In this document: piece after piece, positions 53,371 through 63,163 of the stretch
How positions within the stretch are numbered: position 1 is the stretch's first letter
Layout of the letters: each line of letters begins with the position of its first letter
Source of the DNA: Bifidobacterium callitrichos DSM 23973
GTDB taxonomy: Bacteria > Actinomycetota > Actinomycetes > Actinomycetales > Bifidobacteriaceae
Assembly (NCBI RefSeq): GCF_000741175.1
Contig: NZ_JGYS01000028.1
Location: 20,070 to 84,069 of the forward strand
Direction of reading: 5' to 3'
DNA length: 64,000 nucleotides
The notes under the pieces: model-generated
Told to the model about the DNA's origin: nothing
Databases searched by the model: none
What the model saw: only the letters and a program-made list of their open reading frames with translations
Position numbers and translations under genes: made by a program

Positions 53371-56145
53371 ATGACTGAAGCCAAATCCATCACCGCCAAC
53401 CTGACCCCGCTGCCGGACCGCGTGGGCGTCGACGGTCTCGAAGACAAGTGGCGTGCCGTCTGGGACGAGCAGGGCACGTACGAGTTCAACAACACGCGCG
53501 ACCGCAAGGCCGTGTACTCCATCGACACCCCGCCGCCCACCGTCTCCGGCCACCTGCACGTCGGCCACGTGTTCTCCTACACGCACACCGACGTCATCGC
53601 CCGATTCAAGCGCATGCAGGGCTACGACGTCTTCTACCCGATGGGCTGGGACGACAACGGCCTGCCGACCGAGCGCCGCGTGCAGAACTACTACGGCGTG
53701 CGCGTCGACACCTCCCTGAAGTACGATCCCGACTTCAAGCCGCCGTTCGAAGGCACCGACGGCAAGAAGATCGACGCGAAGGACCAGGTGCCCTGCTCGC
53801 GTCAGAACTTCATCGAACTGTGCGAGAAGCTCACCGCCGAGGACGAGAAGCTGTTCGAGGCGCTGTGGCGCAAGCTGGGCCTGTCGATCGACTGGTCGCA
53901 GACCTACCACACCATCGGCGAGCACCCGCGCCGCGTGGCCCAGAAGGCGTTCCTGCGCAATCTCGCGCGCGGCGAGGCCTATCAGAAGGACGCCCCGGGT
54001 CTGTGGGACGTGACCTTCCAGACCGCCGTGGCCCAGGCCGAGCTCGAAAGCCGCGAATACCCGGGCTTCTATCACAAGGTCGCCTTCCGCTTCGAGGACG
54101 GCACCCCGATCTACATCGAGACGACCCGCCCGGAGCTGCTGGCCGCCTGCGGCGCGCTGATCGCGCACCCGGACGACGATCGCTACAAGAAGTACTTCGG
54201 ACAGTACGTCTACTCCCCGCTGTTCAAGGTGAAGGTGCCGATCCTCGCGCACCCGGCCGCCGAGATGGACAAGGGCGCCGGCATCGCGATGTGCTGCACC
54301 TTCGGCGACGTGACCGACGTCGAATGGTGGCGCGACCTGAACCTGCCGACCCGTCCGATCATCCAGCGCAACGGCCGCATTATCGCGAGCGTGCCGGACT
54401 GGATCACCGACGAGGGCGGCAAGGCGATCTTCGAGGAGACCGAAGGCAAGACCACGTTCTCCGCCCGCAAGATCATCGTCGACCACCTGCGCGAGTCCGG
54501 CGACCTCGACGGCGAGCCGACTCCGACCAAGCGTATGACGAACTTCTACGAGAAGGGCGACAAGCCGCTCGAGATCGTCACCTCCCGCCAGTGGTACCTG
54601 AAGAACGGCGGCACGGACGAGAAGCTGAACGCCGAGCTCATCGAGCGCGGTCGCGAGCTCAAGTTCCACCCCGACTTCATGCGCGTGCGCTACGAGAACT
54701 GGGTCCATGGCCTGAACGGCGACTGGCTGATCTCCCGCCAGCGCTTCTTCGGCGTCCCGTTCCCGCTGTGGTACCCGGTTCGCGAGGACGGTTCCGCGGA
54801 TTACGACCACCCGATCACCCCGTCCGAGGATCGCCTGCCGATCGACCCGACGACCGACGTGCCGGAGGGCTTCGACGAGTCGCAGCGCGACGTGCCCGGC
54901 GGCTTCACGGCCGAGAAGGACATCATGGACACGTGGGCGACCTCCTCGCTCACCCCGCAGATCGTGACCCGCTGGGAGGAGCCCGGCGAGGAGAACCAGG
55001 CCCTGTTTAAGGCCACGTTCCCGATGGATCTGCGTCCGCAGGGTCAGGACATCATCCGCACCTGGCTGTTCAGCTCCGTGGATCGCGCGCACCTCGAGAA
55101 CAAGTGCCTGCCGTGGGAGCACACCACGCTCTCCGGCTGGATCCTCGACCCGGACCACAAGAAGATGTCGAAGTCCAAGGGCAACGTCGTCGTGCCGAAC
55201 AAGCCGATCGAGCAGTTCGGCGCCGACGCGGTGCGCTACTGGGCCGCCGCCGCGCGTCTCGGCCTCGACGCCACGTACGACGAGGGCCAGATGAAGATCG
55301 GCCGACGCCTCGCGATCAAGCTGCTCAACGCGACGAAGTTCGCGCTGGCGATCGGCCGCGAGGACGAGAACCATCACGTCTCCGACTCCGAGACGATCAT
55401 CTGGAACCCGGCCGACGTGACCGAGCCGCTCGACCGCGCCGCGATGGCGAAGATGGCGCTGGTCGTGCGCGAGGCGACCGCCGCGCTCAACGCCTACGAG
55501 CACTCCAAGGCGCTTGAGGCGATCGAGAACTACTTCTGGCAGTTCTGCGACGACTACATCGAGCTGGTCAAGAACCGCGCCTACGGCACCGCCGACGCGA
55601 CCGGCCACGTGCCGAGCGAGGCCGCGGTGAAGTCCGCGCGCACCGCGCTGGGCCTCGGCCTCGACGCGTTCACCCGTCTGCTCGCCCCGTACCTGCCGTA
55701 CGCCACCGAGGAGGTGTGGAGCTGGATGCACGCCGGTTCGGTGCACCGCGCCGCATGGCCGACCCCGGACGTGTACGAGGCCGCCGCGTTCAAGGTCGCC
55801 CCGGAGCTGCTCACCCACGCCGGTGAGGCGCTGGCCGCGCTGCGTGGCATCAAGTCCAAGGCCAAGGTCTCGATGAAGACCCCGATCCTGTCCGTCACGC
55901 TGGGCGTGGCCGACGATGTGCGCGAGTCGCTCTCCGGCGCGCTCGACGACATCGCCGAGGCCGGTCGCGTGGTCGGCAAGATCAACTTCGCCGCCCTTGC
56001 CGCCGCCGCGAAGGCCGTGAAGACCACGGCTGCGGCTGCGGTGGACGCCGCCGCAGCCGCCAAGGCTGAGACCGAGGCCGCCGTCGACGTCATCGTCGAG
56101 GAGAGCGAGCTCGGCGAGCCGCCGGCCAAGAAGCCGCGCAACTAG
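53371..56145 (+). CDS. valS: Valyl-tRNA synthetase
   Basis: A 924-residue protein from ATG 53371. Class I signatures are 'PPPTVSGHLHVGHVFSYTHT' (HIGH) and 'PDHKKMSKSKGNVVVPN' (KMSKS). The editing domain has 'YIETTRPELLAACGALIAHP', and the anticodon-binding part follows. The C-terminus is an Ala-rich helix ending EESELGEPPAKKPRN. It attaches valine to tRNA-Val. A T-box leader is not evident in the 54 bases before it. Confidence 0.97.
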   Translation: MTEAKSITANLTPLPDRVGVDGLEDKWRAVWDEQGTYEFNNTRDRKAVYSIDTPPPTVSGHLHVGHVFSYTHTDVIARFKRMQGYDVFYPMGWDDNGLPTERRVQNYYGVRVDTSLKYDPDFKPPFEGTDGKKIDAKDQVPCSRQNFIELCEKLTAEDEKLFEALWRKLGLSIDWSQTYHTIGEHPRRVAQKAFLRNLARGEAYQKDAPGLWDVTFQTAVAQAELESREYPGFYHKVAFRFEDGTPIYIETTRPELLAACGALIAHPDDDRYKKYFGQYVYSPLFKVKVPILAHPAAEMDKGAGIAMCCTFGDVTDVEWWRDLNLPTRPIIQRNGRIIASVPDWITDEGGKAIFEETEGKTTFSARKIIVDHLRESGDLDGEPTPTKRMTNFYEKGDKPLEIVTSRQWYLKNGGTDEKLNAELIERGRELKFHPDFMRVRYENWVHGLNGDWLISRQRFFGVPFPLWYPVREDGSADYDHPITPSEDRLPIDPTTDVPEGFDESQRDVPGGFTAEKDIMDTWATSSLTPQIVTRWEEPGEENQALFKATFPMDLRPQGQDIIRTWLFSSVDRAHLENKCLPWEHTTLSGWILDPDHKKMSKSKGNVVVPNKPIEQFGADAVRYWAAAARLGLDATYDEGQMKIGRRLAIKLLNATKFALAIGREDENHHVSDSETIIWNPADVTEPLDRAAMAKMALVVREATAALNAYEHSKALEAIENYFWQFCDDYIELVKNRAYGTADATGHVPSEAAVKSARTALGLGLDAFTRLLAPYLPYATEEVWSWMHAGSVHRAAWPTPDVYEAAAFKVAPELLTHAGEALAALRGIKSKAKVSMKTPILSVTLGVADDVRESLSGALDDIAEAGRVVGKINFAALAAAAKAVKTTAAAAVDAAAAAKAETEAAVDVIVEESELGEPPAKKPRN

Positions 56146-56211
56146 CATTCGGCATTCGTTGACTACCACACCCCGTGAGGGGTGGTCGGCAGTCCGAGTC
56201 CGCAGTCATCA

Positions 56212-56251
56212 GTGGGCCCTGAATCCGTATGAGTACGGATTCAGGGCCCAC
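56212..56251 (+). terminator. Perfect 18-bp hairpin after valS
   Basis: Arms 56212-56229 and 56234-56251 (GTGGGCCCTGAATCCGTA and its complement) pair perfectly around TGAG. There is no U run, so it may act as a terminator aided by Rho or as a transcript-end barrier. Confidence 0.65.
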
Positions 56252-56275
56252 TTCGCGTCGTACGGCACCGCATGG

Positions 56276-56320
56276 CACCCGCACCCGCACCCGCACCCGC
56301 ACCCGCACCCGCACCCGCAC
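56276..56320 (+). repeat. CACCCG hexamer tandem array (7.5 copies)
   Basis: Seven perfect CACCCG units and a final CAC, 45 bases, flanked by GGCACCG..GG and GGCGCC. It is a simple-sequence repeat able to vary in copy number. Confidence 0.95.
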
Positions 56321-56325
56321 GGCGC

Positions 56326-56492
56326 CTCCATGACGCGGTCCCGTCTCCCATCGCGCGGTGAAATTCCCATGGAGCGGTGAGGCGATTTTGCAGTTTGGCG
56401 GAATAACGCCGTTTTGCGACACCGCGTCATGGGCGAAACACCGCGCGATGAGGAATTCACCGCGCGATGGGAGGCGTGACCGCGTCATGGAG
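56326..56492. repeat. Large imperfect inverted repeat
   Basis: The arm 56326-56367 (CTCCATGACGCGGTC onward) matches the inverse of 56452-56492 with a few mismatches and one indel. The centre contains further copies of CCGCGTCATGG and CCGCGCGATG. It is a palindromic intergenic element without an ORF. Confidence 0.8.
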
Positions 56493-56931
56493 AGTGCACA
56501 AGGAGCACGAGGAACGCTGCGGAGAGAACTACCACGCGACGGAGGGAATTACCACACGATTGCGCAAATCGGCGTAGCAACGGCTCACATCCCACGCTCA
56601 CATCCCACAGAAGCACTGTGAGCGCACACGGTAAAACCCGTGTAACAAAATGGGTAATCGTTTTCTGAAAATCGCGTTTTACGGCGTGTCGAACCACTCT
56701 CAGGTCGTATCGTTGGAGTCACCGACAACGTACGGGCCGCGAGCAGTGAGGACGGCCGGTACGTCACATATCAGGGTTGTTACTCATCGAGGCAAGACCT
56801 GGGTCGGCGTAGGAATCACCGTGCGAAATCCATCGATCGCCGTGGTGTTGACTTGCGCCGCCCCAGGTCTTTCTTCGTTGTGGCGGCAACCTCATCAACG
56901 ACGATGGACGGAACACGACGAAAGGACAACG

Positions 56932-58419
56932 ATGACGGCATCGGATATCACGGACGGCATCACCACCAACGGTGACATCAGCAGCACACGCGCACGCAGC
57001 GCGACTCTGGACGGCGCGCTCAGCGCGGTCGCGGAGCATGAACCGCACGCATGGTCCACGCGCTGGCCGCTCAACAGCGCGTTCATCTTCACGTTCGGCG
57101 CTCTTGGTGGCATGCTCTTCGGCTTCGACACGGGCATCATCTCCGGCGCATCCCCGCTCATCGAATCGGACTTCGGTCTGACGGTCTCGCAGACCGGATT
57201 CATCACCTCGTCCGTGCTCATCGGCTCGTGCGCCGGCGCTCTGTCGATCGGCGCGCTGTCCGATCGATTCGGACGCAAGAAGCTGCTCATCGTCTCCGCG
57301 ATCCTGTTCCTGCTCGGCTCCGGTCTGTGCGCCACCGCCACCGGATTCCTGATGATGGTCGCCGCGCGTATCATCCTCGGCCTCGCGGTCGGCGCCGCAT
57401 CCGCCCTGACCCCGGCGTATCTCGCCGAGCTCGCCCCGAAGGAGCGCCGCGGATCGCTCTCCACGCTCTTCCAGCTGATGATCACGTTCGGCATCCTGCT
57501 CGCCTACGCCTCCAACCTCAGCTTCCTCAGCCACAACCTGCTGGGCGTGCGCGACTGGCGCTGGATGCTCGGCTCGGCGCTCGTGCCGGCCGCACTGCTG
57601 CTCATCGGCGGCCTCGTGCTTCCCGAATCCCCGCGCTACCTCGTCAACAAGGGCGATATCCGCAACGCGTTCAAGGTCCTTACCCTTATCCGCAAGGACG
57701 TCGATCAGGCGCAGGTGCAGCTCGAGCTCGACGAGATCAGGGAGGTCGCCGCTCAGGACACCAAGGGCGGCGTGCGCGAACTGTTCCGCATCGCGCGTCC
57801 GGCGCTGCTCGCCGCCGTCGGCATCATGCTCTTCCAGCAGCTCGTCGGCATCAACTCGGTCATCTACTTCCTGCCGCAGGTGTTCATCAAGGGATTCGGC
57901 TTCCCCGAGGCCAACGCGATATGGGTGTCCGTCGGCATCGGCGTGGTCAACTTCGTCTCCACGATCGTCGCGACGCTCATCATGGACAGGTTCCCGCGCA
58001 AGAAGCTGCTGATCGTCGGCTCCATCGTGATGACCGTCTCGCTCGCCGTGCTCGCCGTCATGAACTTCGTGGGCGATGTGGCGGTGCTCGCCGTGCCGAC
58101 CATGGTCCTCATCGCGTTCTACATCATCGGCTTCGCAGTCTCGTGGGGCCCGATCGCCTGGGTGCTGATCGGCGAGATCTTCCCGCTGTCCGTGCGCGGC
58201 ATCGGCTCCTCGTTCGGTTCGGCCGCGAACTGGCTGGGCAACTTCATCGTCTCCCAGTTCTTCCTGATGCTGCTCGCCGCGTTCGGCAACAACGTGGGCG
58301 GTCCGTTCGCGATCTTCGGCGTGTTCTCGCTGCTGTCGATCCCGTTCGTGCTGCGCTTCGTGCCCGAGACCAAGGGCAAGTCCCTCGAGGAGATCGAAGA
58401 GGACATGACCCGTCGCTGA
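56932..58419 (+). CDS. MFS sugar porter (sugar:H+ symporter)
   Basis: A 495-residue protein; ATG 56932 follows GAAAGGACAAC. Twelve TM helices are preceded by a 40-residue tail. Sugar porter marks: 'GGMLFGFDTGIISGA', 'GALSDRFGRKKLL', 'PAYLAELAPKERRGSLSTLF', 'PESPRYLVNKG', 'QQLVGINSVIYFLPQ', 'SWGPIAWVLIGEIFPLSVRG' and 'FVPETKGKSLEEIEED'. The type resembles xylose, arabinose or glucose symporters; the substrate is not fixed by these motifs. It lies alone downstream of a repeat-rich stretch. Confidence 0.93.
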   Translation: MTASDITDGITTNGDISSTRARSATLDGALSAVAEHEPHAWSTRWPLNSAFIFTFGALGGMLFGFDTGIISGASPLIESDFGLTVSQTGFITSSVLIGSCAGALSIGALSDRFGRKKLLIVSAILFLLGSGLCATATGFLMMVAARIILGLAVGAASALTPAYLAELAPKERRGSLSTLFQLMITFGILLAYASNLSFLSHNLLGVRDWRWMLGSALVPAALLLIGGLVLPESPRYLVNKGDIRNAFKVLTLIRKDVDQAQVQLELDEIREVAAQDTKGGVRELFRIARPALLAAVGIMLFQQLVGINSVIYFLPQVFIKGFGFPEANAIWVSVGIGVVNFVSTIVATLIMDRFPRKKLLIVGSIVMTVSLAVLAVMNFVGDVAVLAVPTMVLIAFYIIGFAVSWGPIAWVLIGEIFPLSVRGIGSSFGSAANWLGNFIVSQFFLMLLAAFGNNVGGPFAIFGVFSLLSIPFVLRFVPETKGKSLEEIEEDMTRR

Positions 58420-58430
58420 AAATGGCAGCG

Positions 58431-60530
58431 TCAGATTGCCGGTTCGACGATAAGGAAGCGGGTGACGGTGGCGCTGGCGTCACCTGCGCTGGCATCGGCG
58501 GACAGCAGCTTGTCGGCGCCCTGATCGAGGGCGGAGGCGATGAGTTCGCCGGCGTCGGAGATCACGGTGGTGTCGTTGATGAGCTCATCGGTGTCGACGA
58601 CCAGCATCGGACCGGGATCCATGCCGACCATGCCGAAGTACGGCGACAGCCGGTTCCTCGCCGTCTCGGCAGTGGCCTTGTCTTCTTTGCCGCCCCCGGA
58701 CTTACCCGAGGTGGTGGCCGAATCGGCAGTGCCCTTGCTCTCGTCCTCACCCGACTTCTCCCCCGAGGCACCGCTCGCGCCACCGGCGCCGGGAATGCCT
58801 CCGGCGAACTTCATCACATCGCTTGCATCGGTTGTAGCGGCGGTTTCGTCGACCACGGTGGTGGTCACATCGCCGGAGGACGCCTTGGCGGCCCTGCGCT
58901 CGGCATCGGCCAGCTTGCGCAGCCGCATGACCTCGGCACGAGCCGCAAGCGCCCCGTTCGATCCTACAGGTTCCAACGTTCCGAAGCCCGAATTCCCACC
59001 GGAAACGTCCGATCCCATAGTATCGGACGTCCCGGCACCCGAGGCCGCGCCCACGCCGCTCAACTCGTCGGCGAATCGCAGCGTGATCTGACGGTAGGCG
59101 GCGGCCGCACCGGTGCGTTCGCGGGCGGATGCGAGCGCTGACAGGGCGGCGTTCACCTTGGCGGTATCGCCTGCATGCGCGCCACTGGACGCGAACTCCT
59201 TGTCCGTTTCGGCAAGTGCCTCGTCGAGATGCGATGCCGCGCCGGCGGACGTGCCGCCGGTCAACGCGCTCAGATGCTTCGTGTACGCGTCGGTGTAGGC
59301 CATCGAATACGGGATCATCGCCTGCGAAAGCTGCGACTGGCCGGCCGAATACTCCTTCGCGCCTTCGGTCTCCTCCTCGCCGGCGCGTCGACGCAGCGTG
59401 TTGACGAGCCCGTCAACGCCTTGCGCGCGGACCATGCGGATCACCTGGTCGATCGCGTCGGCAGCTCCCGTGTGCTGGTGCGCGGAGGCGAGCGCGTCGG
59501 TGGCGTTCGCCTCGCCGAGCACGGCCTTGGCGAGCGGGGTGTCGCCGCTCAGTTCGCCGGCGGTGCCCATCAGGGCCGTCAGCTGCGTGGATGAACCGAT
59601 CGAACCGGACAGGTGATTCGTGTACGAGCCGACGTAGGCGGCCATGTAGGTGTGGAACGCCTTGTCGTAATCGGCTTGTTTGCTGGCGATTTCGCTCGAT
59701 GCGAGCGAGCGTTCGAGATCGCGCAGCTTGGTGAGCTGGTCGATGAGATGCTGGTATCTGCCGGAACCGGTATCGCCTGCGACGGTGGACACGGTGGACT
59801 TGGACTTCCCCGAGGCATCGGACTGTCCTGACTGACTGAATGTCGCCGAGCCGTCGCCCATCGCCTGTGCCTCGGCGGCGAGCGCGGACGCGACGGATAC
59901 GCCCGAGGACCCCGGCGCGGAGACAAAGGCGATCTGCCCCATCGTGAACTTCTTCGCGTTCATGTAGCAGTCGACCTGCTCCCCCGCACGCACGACGGCG
60001 GCGACGAGCGTGTTCGAGCCTTGCGTGCCGACGATCGAGGAATCGGTGCTGACGGTCAGGTCGTCGGCCACGCGCGTCGGCACGGTGAAGACGATGAGGA
60101 ATCGCCGGGAGTCGTCTGATCCTGCGTCGGTCAGGTCGTCAAGGAGGGTTTCGTGGATCTGGATGTGCACGCCGACGACGCCGGTCGCGCCGGTGATCGT
60201 CGCACGGTCCACGTTCGGCCCGTCGAGGGAATAGGAGACATCCACGTCGAGCGGGATCGCGCGCTTGCCGGCTTCGACCTGCGTGACGGCGATCGGCCGG
60301 CCGGAGCCGTCGGATGCCGAGGAATCCCCGGCGTCGACGAGAAACAGGTCGCCGGGTTCGCCGTCGTCATCGATCACGGTGAAGACGCTGGCGCCGTCGA
60401 TCGAGGGGATCACGGCGTGTTGGGCGGCGGTATCGATGACGATCGCACCACCCAACGCCAGCGACGACGCGGCAACGAGCGCGCAGGCCGTGGCGCACGC
60501 GCGAACAAGACCGGATATCGGCCTCCTCAT
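58431..60530 (-). CDS. Large exported protein of unknown function
   Basis: A 699-residue protein with an N-terminal signal or anchor helix (MRRPISGLVRACATACALVA then SLALGGAIVI). Residues 45-230 look beta-rich ('DGASVFTVIDDDGEPGDLFL', 'GVVGVHIQIHETLLDDLTDA'). Residues about 265-510 are an Ala/Ser-rich helical region, and 530-640 are low complexity (Gly/Ser/Lys/Asp). A last domain follows ('SPYFGMVGMDPGPMLVVDTD', 'NDTTVISDAGELIASALDQG'). There is no wall-sorting motif. It precedes and likely follows the same transcript as chorismate mutase, but no functional link is evident. Confidence 0.7.
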   Translation of the reverse strand: MRRPISGLVRACATACALVAASSLALGGAIVIDTAAQHAVIPSIDGASVFTVIDDDGEPGDLFLVDAGDSSASDGSGRPIAVTQVEAGKRAIPLDVDVSYSLDGPNVDRATITGATGVVGVHIQIHETLLDDLTDAGSDDSRRFLIVFTVPTRVADDLTVSTDSSIVGTQGSNTLVAAVVRAGEQVDCYMNAKKFTMGQIAFVSAPGSSGVSVASALAAEAQAMGDGSATFSQSGQSDASGKSKSTVSTVAGDTGSGRYQHLIDQLTKLRDLERSLASSEIASKQADYDKAFHTYMAAYVGSYTNHLSGSIGSSTQLTALMGTAGELSGDTPLAKAVLGEANATDALASAHQHTGAADAIDQVIRMVRAQGVDGLVNTLRRRAGEEETEGAKEYSAGQSQLSQAMIPYSMAYTDAYTKHLSALTGGTSAGAASHLDEALAETDKEFASSGAHAGDTAKVNAALSALASARERTGAAAAYRQITLRFADELSGVGAASGAGTSDTMGSDVSGGNSGFGTLEPVGSNGALAARAEVMRLRKLADAERRAAKASSGDVTTTVVDETAATTDASDVMKFAGGIPGAGGASGASGEKSGEDESKGTADSATTSGKSGGGKEDKATAETARNRLSPYFGMVGMDPGPMLVVDTDELINDTTVISDAGELIASALDQGADKLLSADASAGDASATVTRFLIVEPAI

Positions 60531-60541
60531 CTGGCCTCGTC

Positions 60542-61033
60542 TCAGGCGAAGACGTCGAGAACGCCCGGGTCGCCACCCGCGTCGGCGATGCGCTGGTGAC
60601 GCTTCTTCGCCTCGGTGACGACGAACTCGCGGTACATCTCGGCGATGTCCGGGTCGAGTCCGGCGCCGACGGCGATGTGATGCAGTCGCTCGATCTGGTA
60701 GTCCTCACGCTTGTAGTCAGCTGGGGCGAAGCCGGCGCGGGCCTTGAGCACGCCCACCTGGGACGTGTACTTGAATCGCTCGGCGAGCAGGGAGACGATG
60801 GCCGTGTCGACGTTGTCGATGGACTGGCGCAGCGCCTTGATCTTCGCCACGGTCAGGGCGGTTTCGGGGTCGTCGGCGACCTGCTCGGAGTCGATGACCG
60901 TCGCGTGCTCGCCGGGATTGCGGGTGACGCTGGCGCTCAGCCAGTCGCCGCCTTCGTTGTCGTTGCCATTACCATTGCCATTGCCGGCGTTGTTCGCGTT
61001 GCCGTTCGTCGTGGTGTCGCTCGTTTCACTCAT
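60542..61033 (-). CDS. Chorismate mutase (AroQ-type)
   Basis: A 163-residue protein. Residues 1-30 are a Asn/Gly-rich, low-complexity extension. The helical domain (about 60-150) has 'VAKIKALRQSIDNVDTAIVS' with 'LLAERFKYTSQVGVLKARAG' and 'PADYKREDYQIERLHHIAVG', the R..D..L..LL..R...V..K pattern of AroQ mutases. It converts chorismate to prephenate for Phe and Tyr. It is monofunctional. The neighbouring class IV PLP enzyme may use the same precursor. Confidence 0.9.
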   Translation of the reverse strand: MSETSDTTTNGNANNAGNGNGNGNDNEGGDWLSASVTRNPGEHATVIDSEQVADDPETALTVAKIKALRQSIDNVDTAIVSLLAERFKYTSQVGVLKARAGFAPADYKREDYQIERLHHIAVGAGLDPDIAEMYREFVVTEAKKRHQRIADAGGDPGVLDVFA

Positions 61034-61093
61034 AATCCCAACATTACCGCAACGGCACGGACGCGGCGCAGTCGTACGCCTGCATGATCCTTC

Positions 61094-62050
61094 TCACCGA
61101 GGGCCGATGTTGAGGGCGTCGTCGTGGGTACGGCCGGTGTGGATGGCGTCGTTGATCGCGGCGATTTCGGCCGGATCGTAGTCGAGCGCACGGCCGTCGA
61201 GCTCGTTGACGGGGATGACCCAGCCGCCGTGCGTCATGTACAGGCGGTCGGCCTCGCGCAGTTCGGCGATCGGCAGCCTGCGGTATTCGATCCGACTGCC
61301 CTCCTGAATCGCCCACGCGAACAACTCGCGCTGCGACGTGCCGTTGAGGATGCCGATCGACGGGTCCGGGGTGACGAACAGATCGCCGTATCGCGCGACG
61401 ATCGACGAGTTCGGGCACTCCATCGTGAACCCGTCCTCGGTGAACAGCACCGCGTCGCCCACGCCGCGACGCGCGCACTCGCGGTGCACGGCGCAGTTGA
61501 ACGCGTAGCTCAGTGTCTTCGCGCCGTTGAGCAGCCACGGCGCTCGCGAGGTGATGTCGGACGGGTAGCCGCGCGTCATCGAGGCCATGGTGATCGGGTC
61601 GATCTCGTGCAGCGACCCCTTGGCGTCGAGGAAGATGAACACCGTGGGCGTGCCGTCGGAGGCCTTGCCCACACCGGTGTCGGGATCGAGTCCGCGCGAG
61701 ACGATGATGCGCAGCAGTGGACCGGGTTCGGGATCGTCGTACGCGGCGATGACCAGATCCACGGCGCGCGTGAACGCCGCGATGTTCGGCACCGGCATGT
61801 CCATCAGCGCGGCGGAGTGCGCGAGACGGCGAAGATGGTTCTCCAGCGAGATCGGGTAGCCCTTCCACACGGTGGTCGCCTCGAAGATGCCGTCGCCGCG
61901 CAGCACGCTCAGGTCGAACGCGTTGATATTGAGCCCCTCCGGATCGACCAGCGTGATGAGATCCCTATCGGGGACGGCCGCGATGTCGGCGACATCGCCA
62001 CCACCGAACAGCACCTTGCCGTTGCCCATTGCCAACACGATGGAAGCCAT
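61094..62050 (-). CDS. Class IV PLP enzyme: aminodeoxychorismate lyase or aminotransferase
   Basis: A 318-residue protein; ATG 62050 lies nine bases after GGAGAGG. Fold-type IV marks: 'SVLRGDGIFEATTVWKG', catalytic Lys in 'LLNGAKTLSYAFN', 'GVGDAVLFTEDGFTMECPNS' and 'GILNGTSQRELFAWA'. The family includes PabC, D-amino acid and branched-chain aminotransferases. PabC is preferred because of the size and the adjacent chorismate mutase gene, but the residues seen do not decide it. Confidence 0.82.
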   Translation of the reverse strand: MASIVLAMGNGKVLFGGGDVADIAAVPDRDLITLVDPEGLNINAFDLSVLRGDGIFEATTVWKGYPISLENHLRRLAHSAALMDMPVPNIAAFTRAVDLVIAAYDDPEPGPLLRIIVSRGLDPDTGVGKASDGTPTVFIFLDAKGSLHEIDPITMASMTRGYPSDITSRAPWLLNGAKTLSYAFNCAVHRECARRGVGDAVLFTEDGFTMECPNSSIVARYGDLFVTPDPSIGILNGTSQRELFAWAIQEGSRIEYRRLPIAELREADRLYMTHGGWVIPVNELDGRALDYDPAEIAAINDAIHTGRTHDDALNIGPR

Positions 62051-62233
62051 GCGAACCATCCTCTCCTCTCGTTTTCCGTATACGCACGTTGTGCGACCAA
62101 ACCTAACCACGCGATGTTTCGAATCGGGCACATCGCGTTGCACGCCGGTAATCGGCGCGTCACAAACGGGAGCGAAGCGTAATGCATGGCGGCGGTAGGG
62201 TGACGGATACATAGATCCAGCAGGAGGGAAGCC

Positions 62234-63103
62234 ATGAAGGATACAAGGCAGGACGCGGAATCGGACACGAAGGAATCGGACACGATGTCTGAACCGCATG
62301 CGCCATCGACCGCCGCATCGCTCGATCTCGACGCGGATTCGACGCCCGAGGCGGCGCGACTCGCCTTTCGCGGCGGTCTCGTGCGCCCGACGTGCGGCAT
62401 CGCGAAGGGCTACGCACAGGCGAATCTCATGATCCTGCCCAAGGAGCTCGCCTTCGATTTCCTGCTGTTCGCCCAACGCAATCCGAAACCATGCCCGCTG
62501 CTCGAGGTGATGGAGGCGGGCGTCACCGAACCGGCCACCTGCCCCGGCGCGGACATCCGCACCGACGTGCCGCTGTACCGCGTGTGGGATCACGGCGAAC
62601 TGGTCGCCGAAACCACCGACATCACCGACTACTGGCGTGACGATCTGGTCACGTTCGTCATCGGATGCAGTTTCACGTTCGAGTTCCCGCTCATGGAGGC
62701 GGGCGTGCCGGTCCGGCACATCACGGCCGGCCGCAACGTGCCGATGTACGACACGTCGATCCCGTGCGCATCCGCGGGCCGGTTCCATTCGACGATGGTC
62801 GTCTCGATGCGCGGCATCCCCTCGCGCCAGGTGTCCGACGCGGTGCGCATCTCCGGCTACTATCCGTCGGTGCACGGCGCGCCGGTATGCGTCGGCGATC
62901 CTGAGGCCATCGGCATCGACGACCTCGATCACCCCGATTACGGCGATGCGCCGATTCTCGAGGAAGGCGACATCCCGGTGTTCTGGGCGTGCGGCGTGAC
63001 CCCGCAGGCGGCGGTGATGGCGTCGCGGCCGGCGTTCGCGATCACGCACGCTCCGGGGCACATGCTGATCACGTCGAAGCGCGACCTCGACTACATGGTG
63101 TGA
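62234..63103 (+). CDS. DUF1445 putative hydro-lyase (D-glutamate cyclase-like)
   Basis: A 289-residue protein with GGAGGG before ATG 62234. The family pattern is clear: '[20 protein letters not shown]', '[20 protein letters not shown]', '[11 protein letters not shown]', '[11 protein letters not shown]' and '[20 protein letters not shown]' then 'ITHAPGHML'. In animals a related protein cyclises D-glutamate to 5-oxo-D-proline. The next gene is pxpA for 5-oxoproline use, so a shared pathway is likely. An N-terminal Asp/Ser/Thr extension of about 40 residues is unusual. Confidence 0.88.
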   Translation: MKDTRQDAESDTKESDTMSEPHAPSTAASLDLDADSTPEAARLAFRGGLVRPTCGIAKGYAQANLMILPKELAFDFLLFAQRNPKPCPLLEVMEAGVTEPATCPGADIRTDVPLYRVWDHGELVAETTDITDYWRDDLVTFVIGCSFTFEFPLMEAGVPVRHITAGRNVPMYDTSIPCASAGRFHSTMVVSMRGIPSRQVSDAVRISGYYPSVHGAPVCVGDPEAIGIDDLDHPDYGDAPILEEGDIPVFWACGVTPQAAVMASRPAFAITHAPGHMLITSKRDLDYMV

Positions 63104-63163
63104 GATGGGATTCACGAGTCGGGTGCAATCGAGACGGCAAACGAGACGAAAGGCGTGGCGATC

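Larger units (their letters stand above)
56146..56931. other. Repeat-rich gene-free stretch between valS and the sugar porter
   Basis: No convincing gene in 786 bases. It holds a perfect hairpin, a CACCCG tandem array, a 42-bp inverted repeat pair, a doubled GCTCACATCCCAC near 56582-56607, and a 10-bp inverted repeat at 56794-56871 (AAGACCTGGG/CCCAGGTCTT). TAATCGTTTTC..GAAAATCG near 56651-56672 could be a LacI-type operator for the porter, but this is weak. Confidence 0.6.

Noticed and set aside
53344..56169. Minus-strand ORF of 941 codons opposite valS
   Set aside because: It is a codon-bias shadow of valS; no protein features.
56276..56320. CRISPR-like array
   Set aside because: The units are directly adjacent 6-mers without spacers; no cas genes are in the window.
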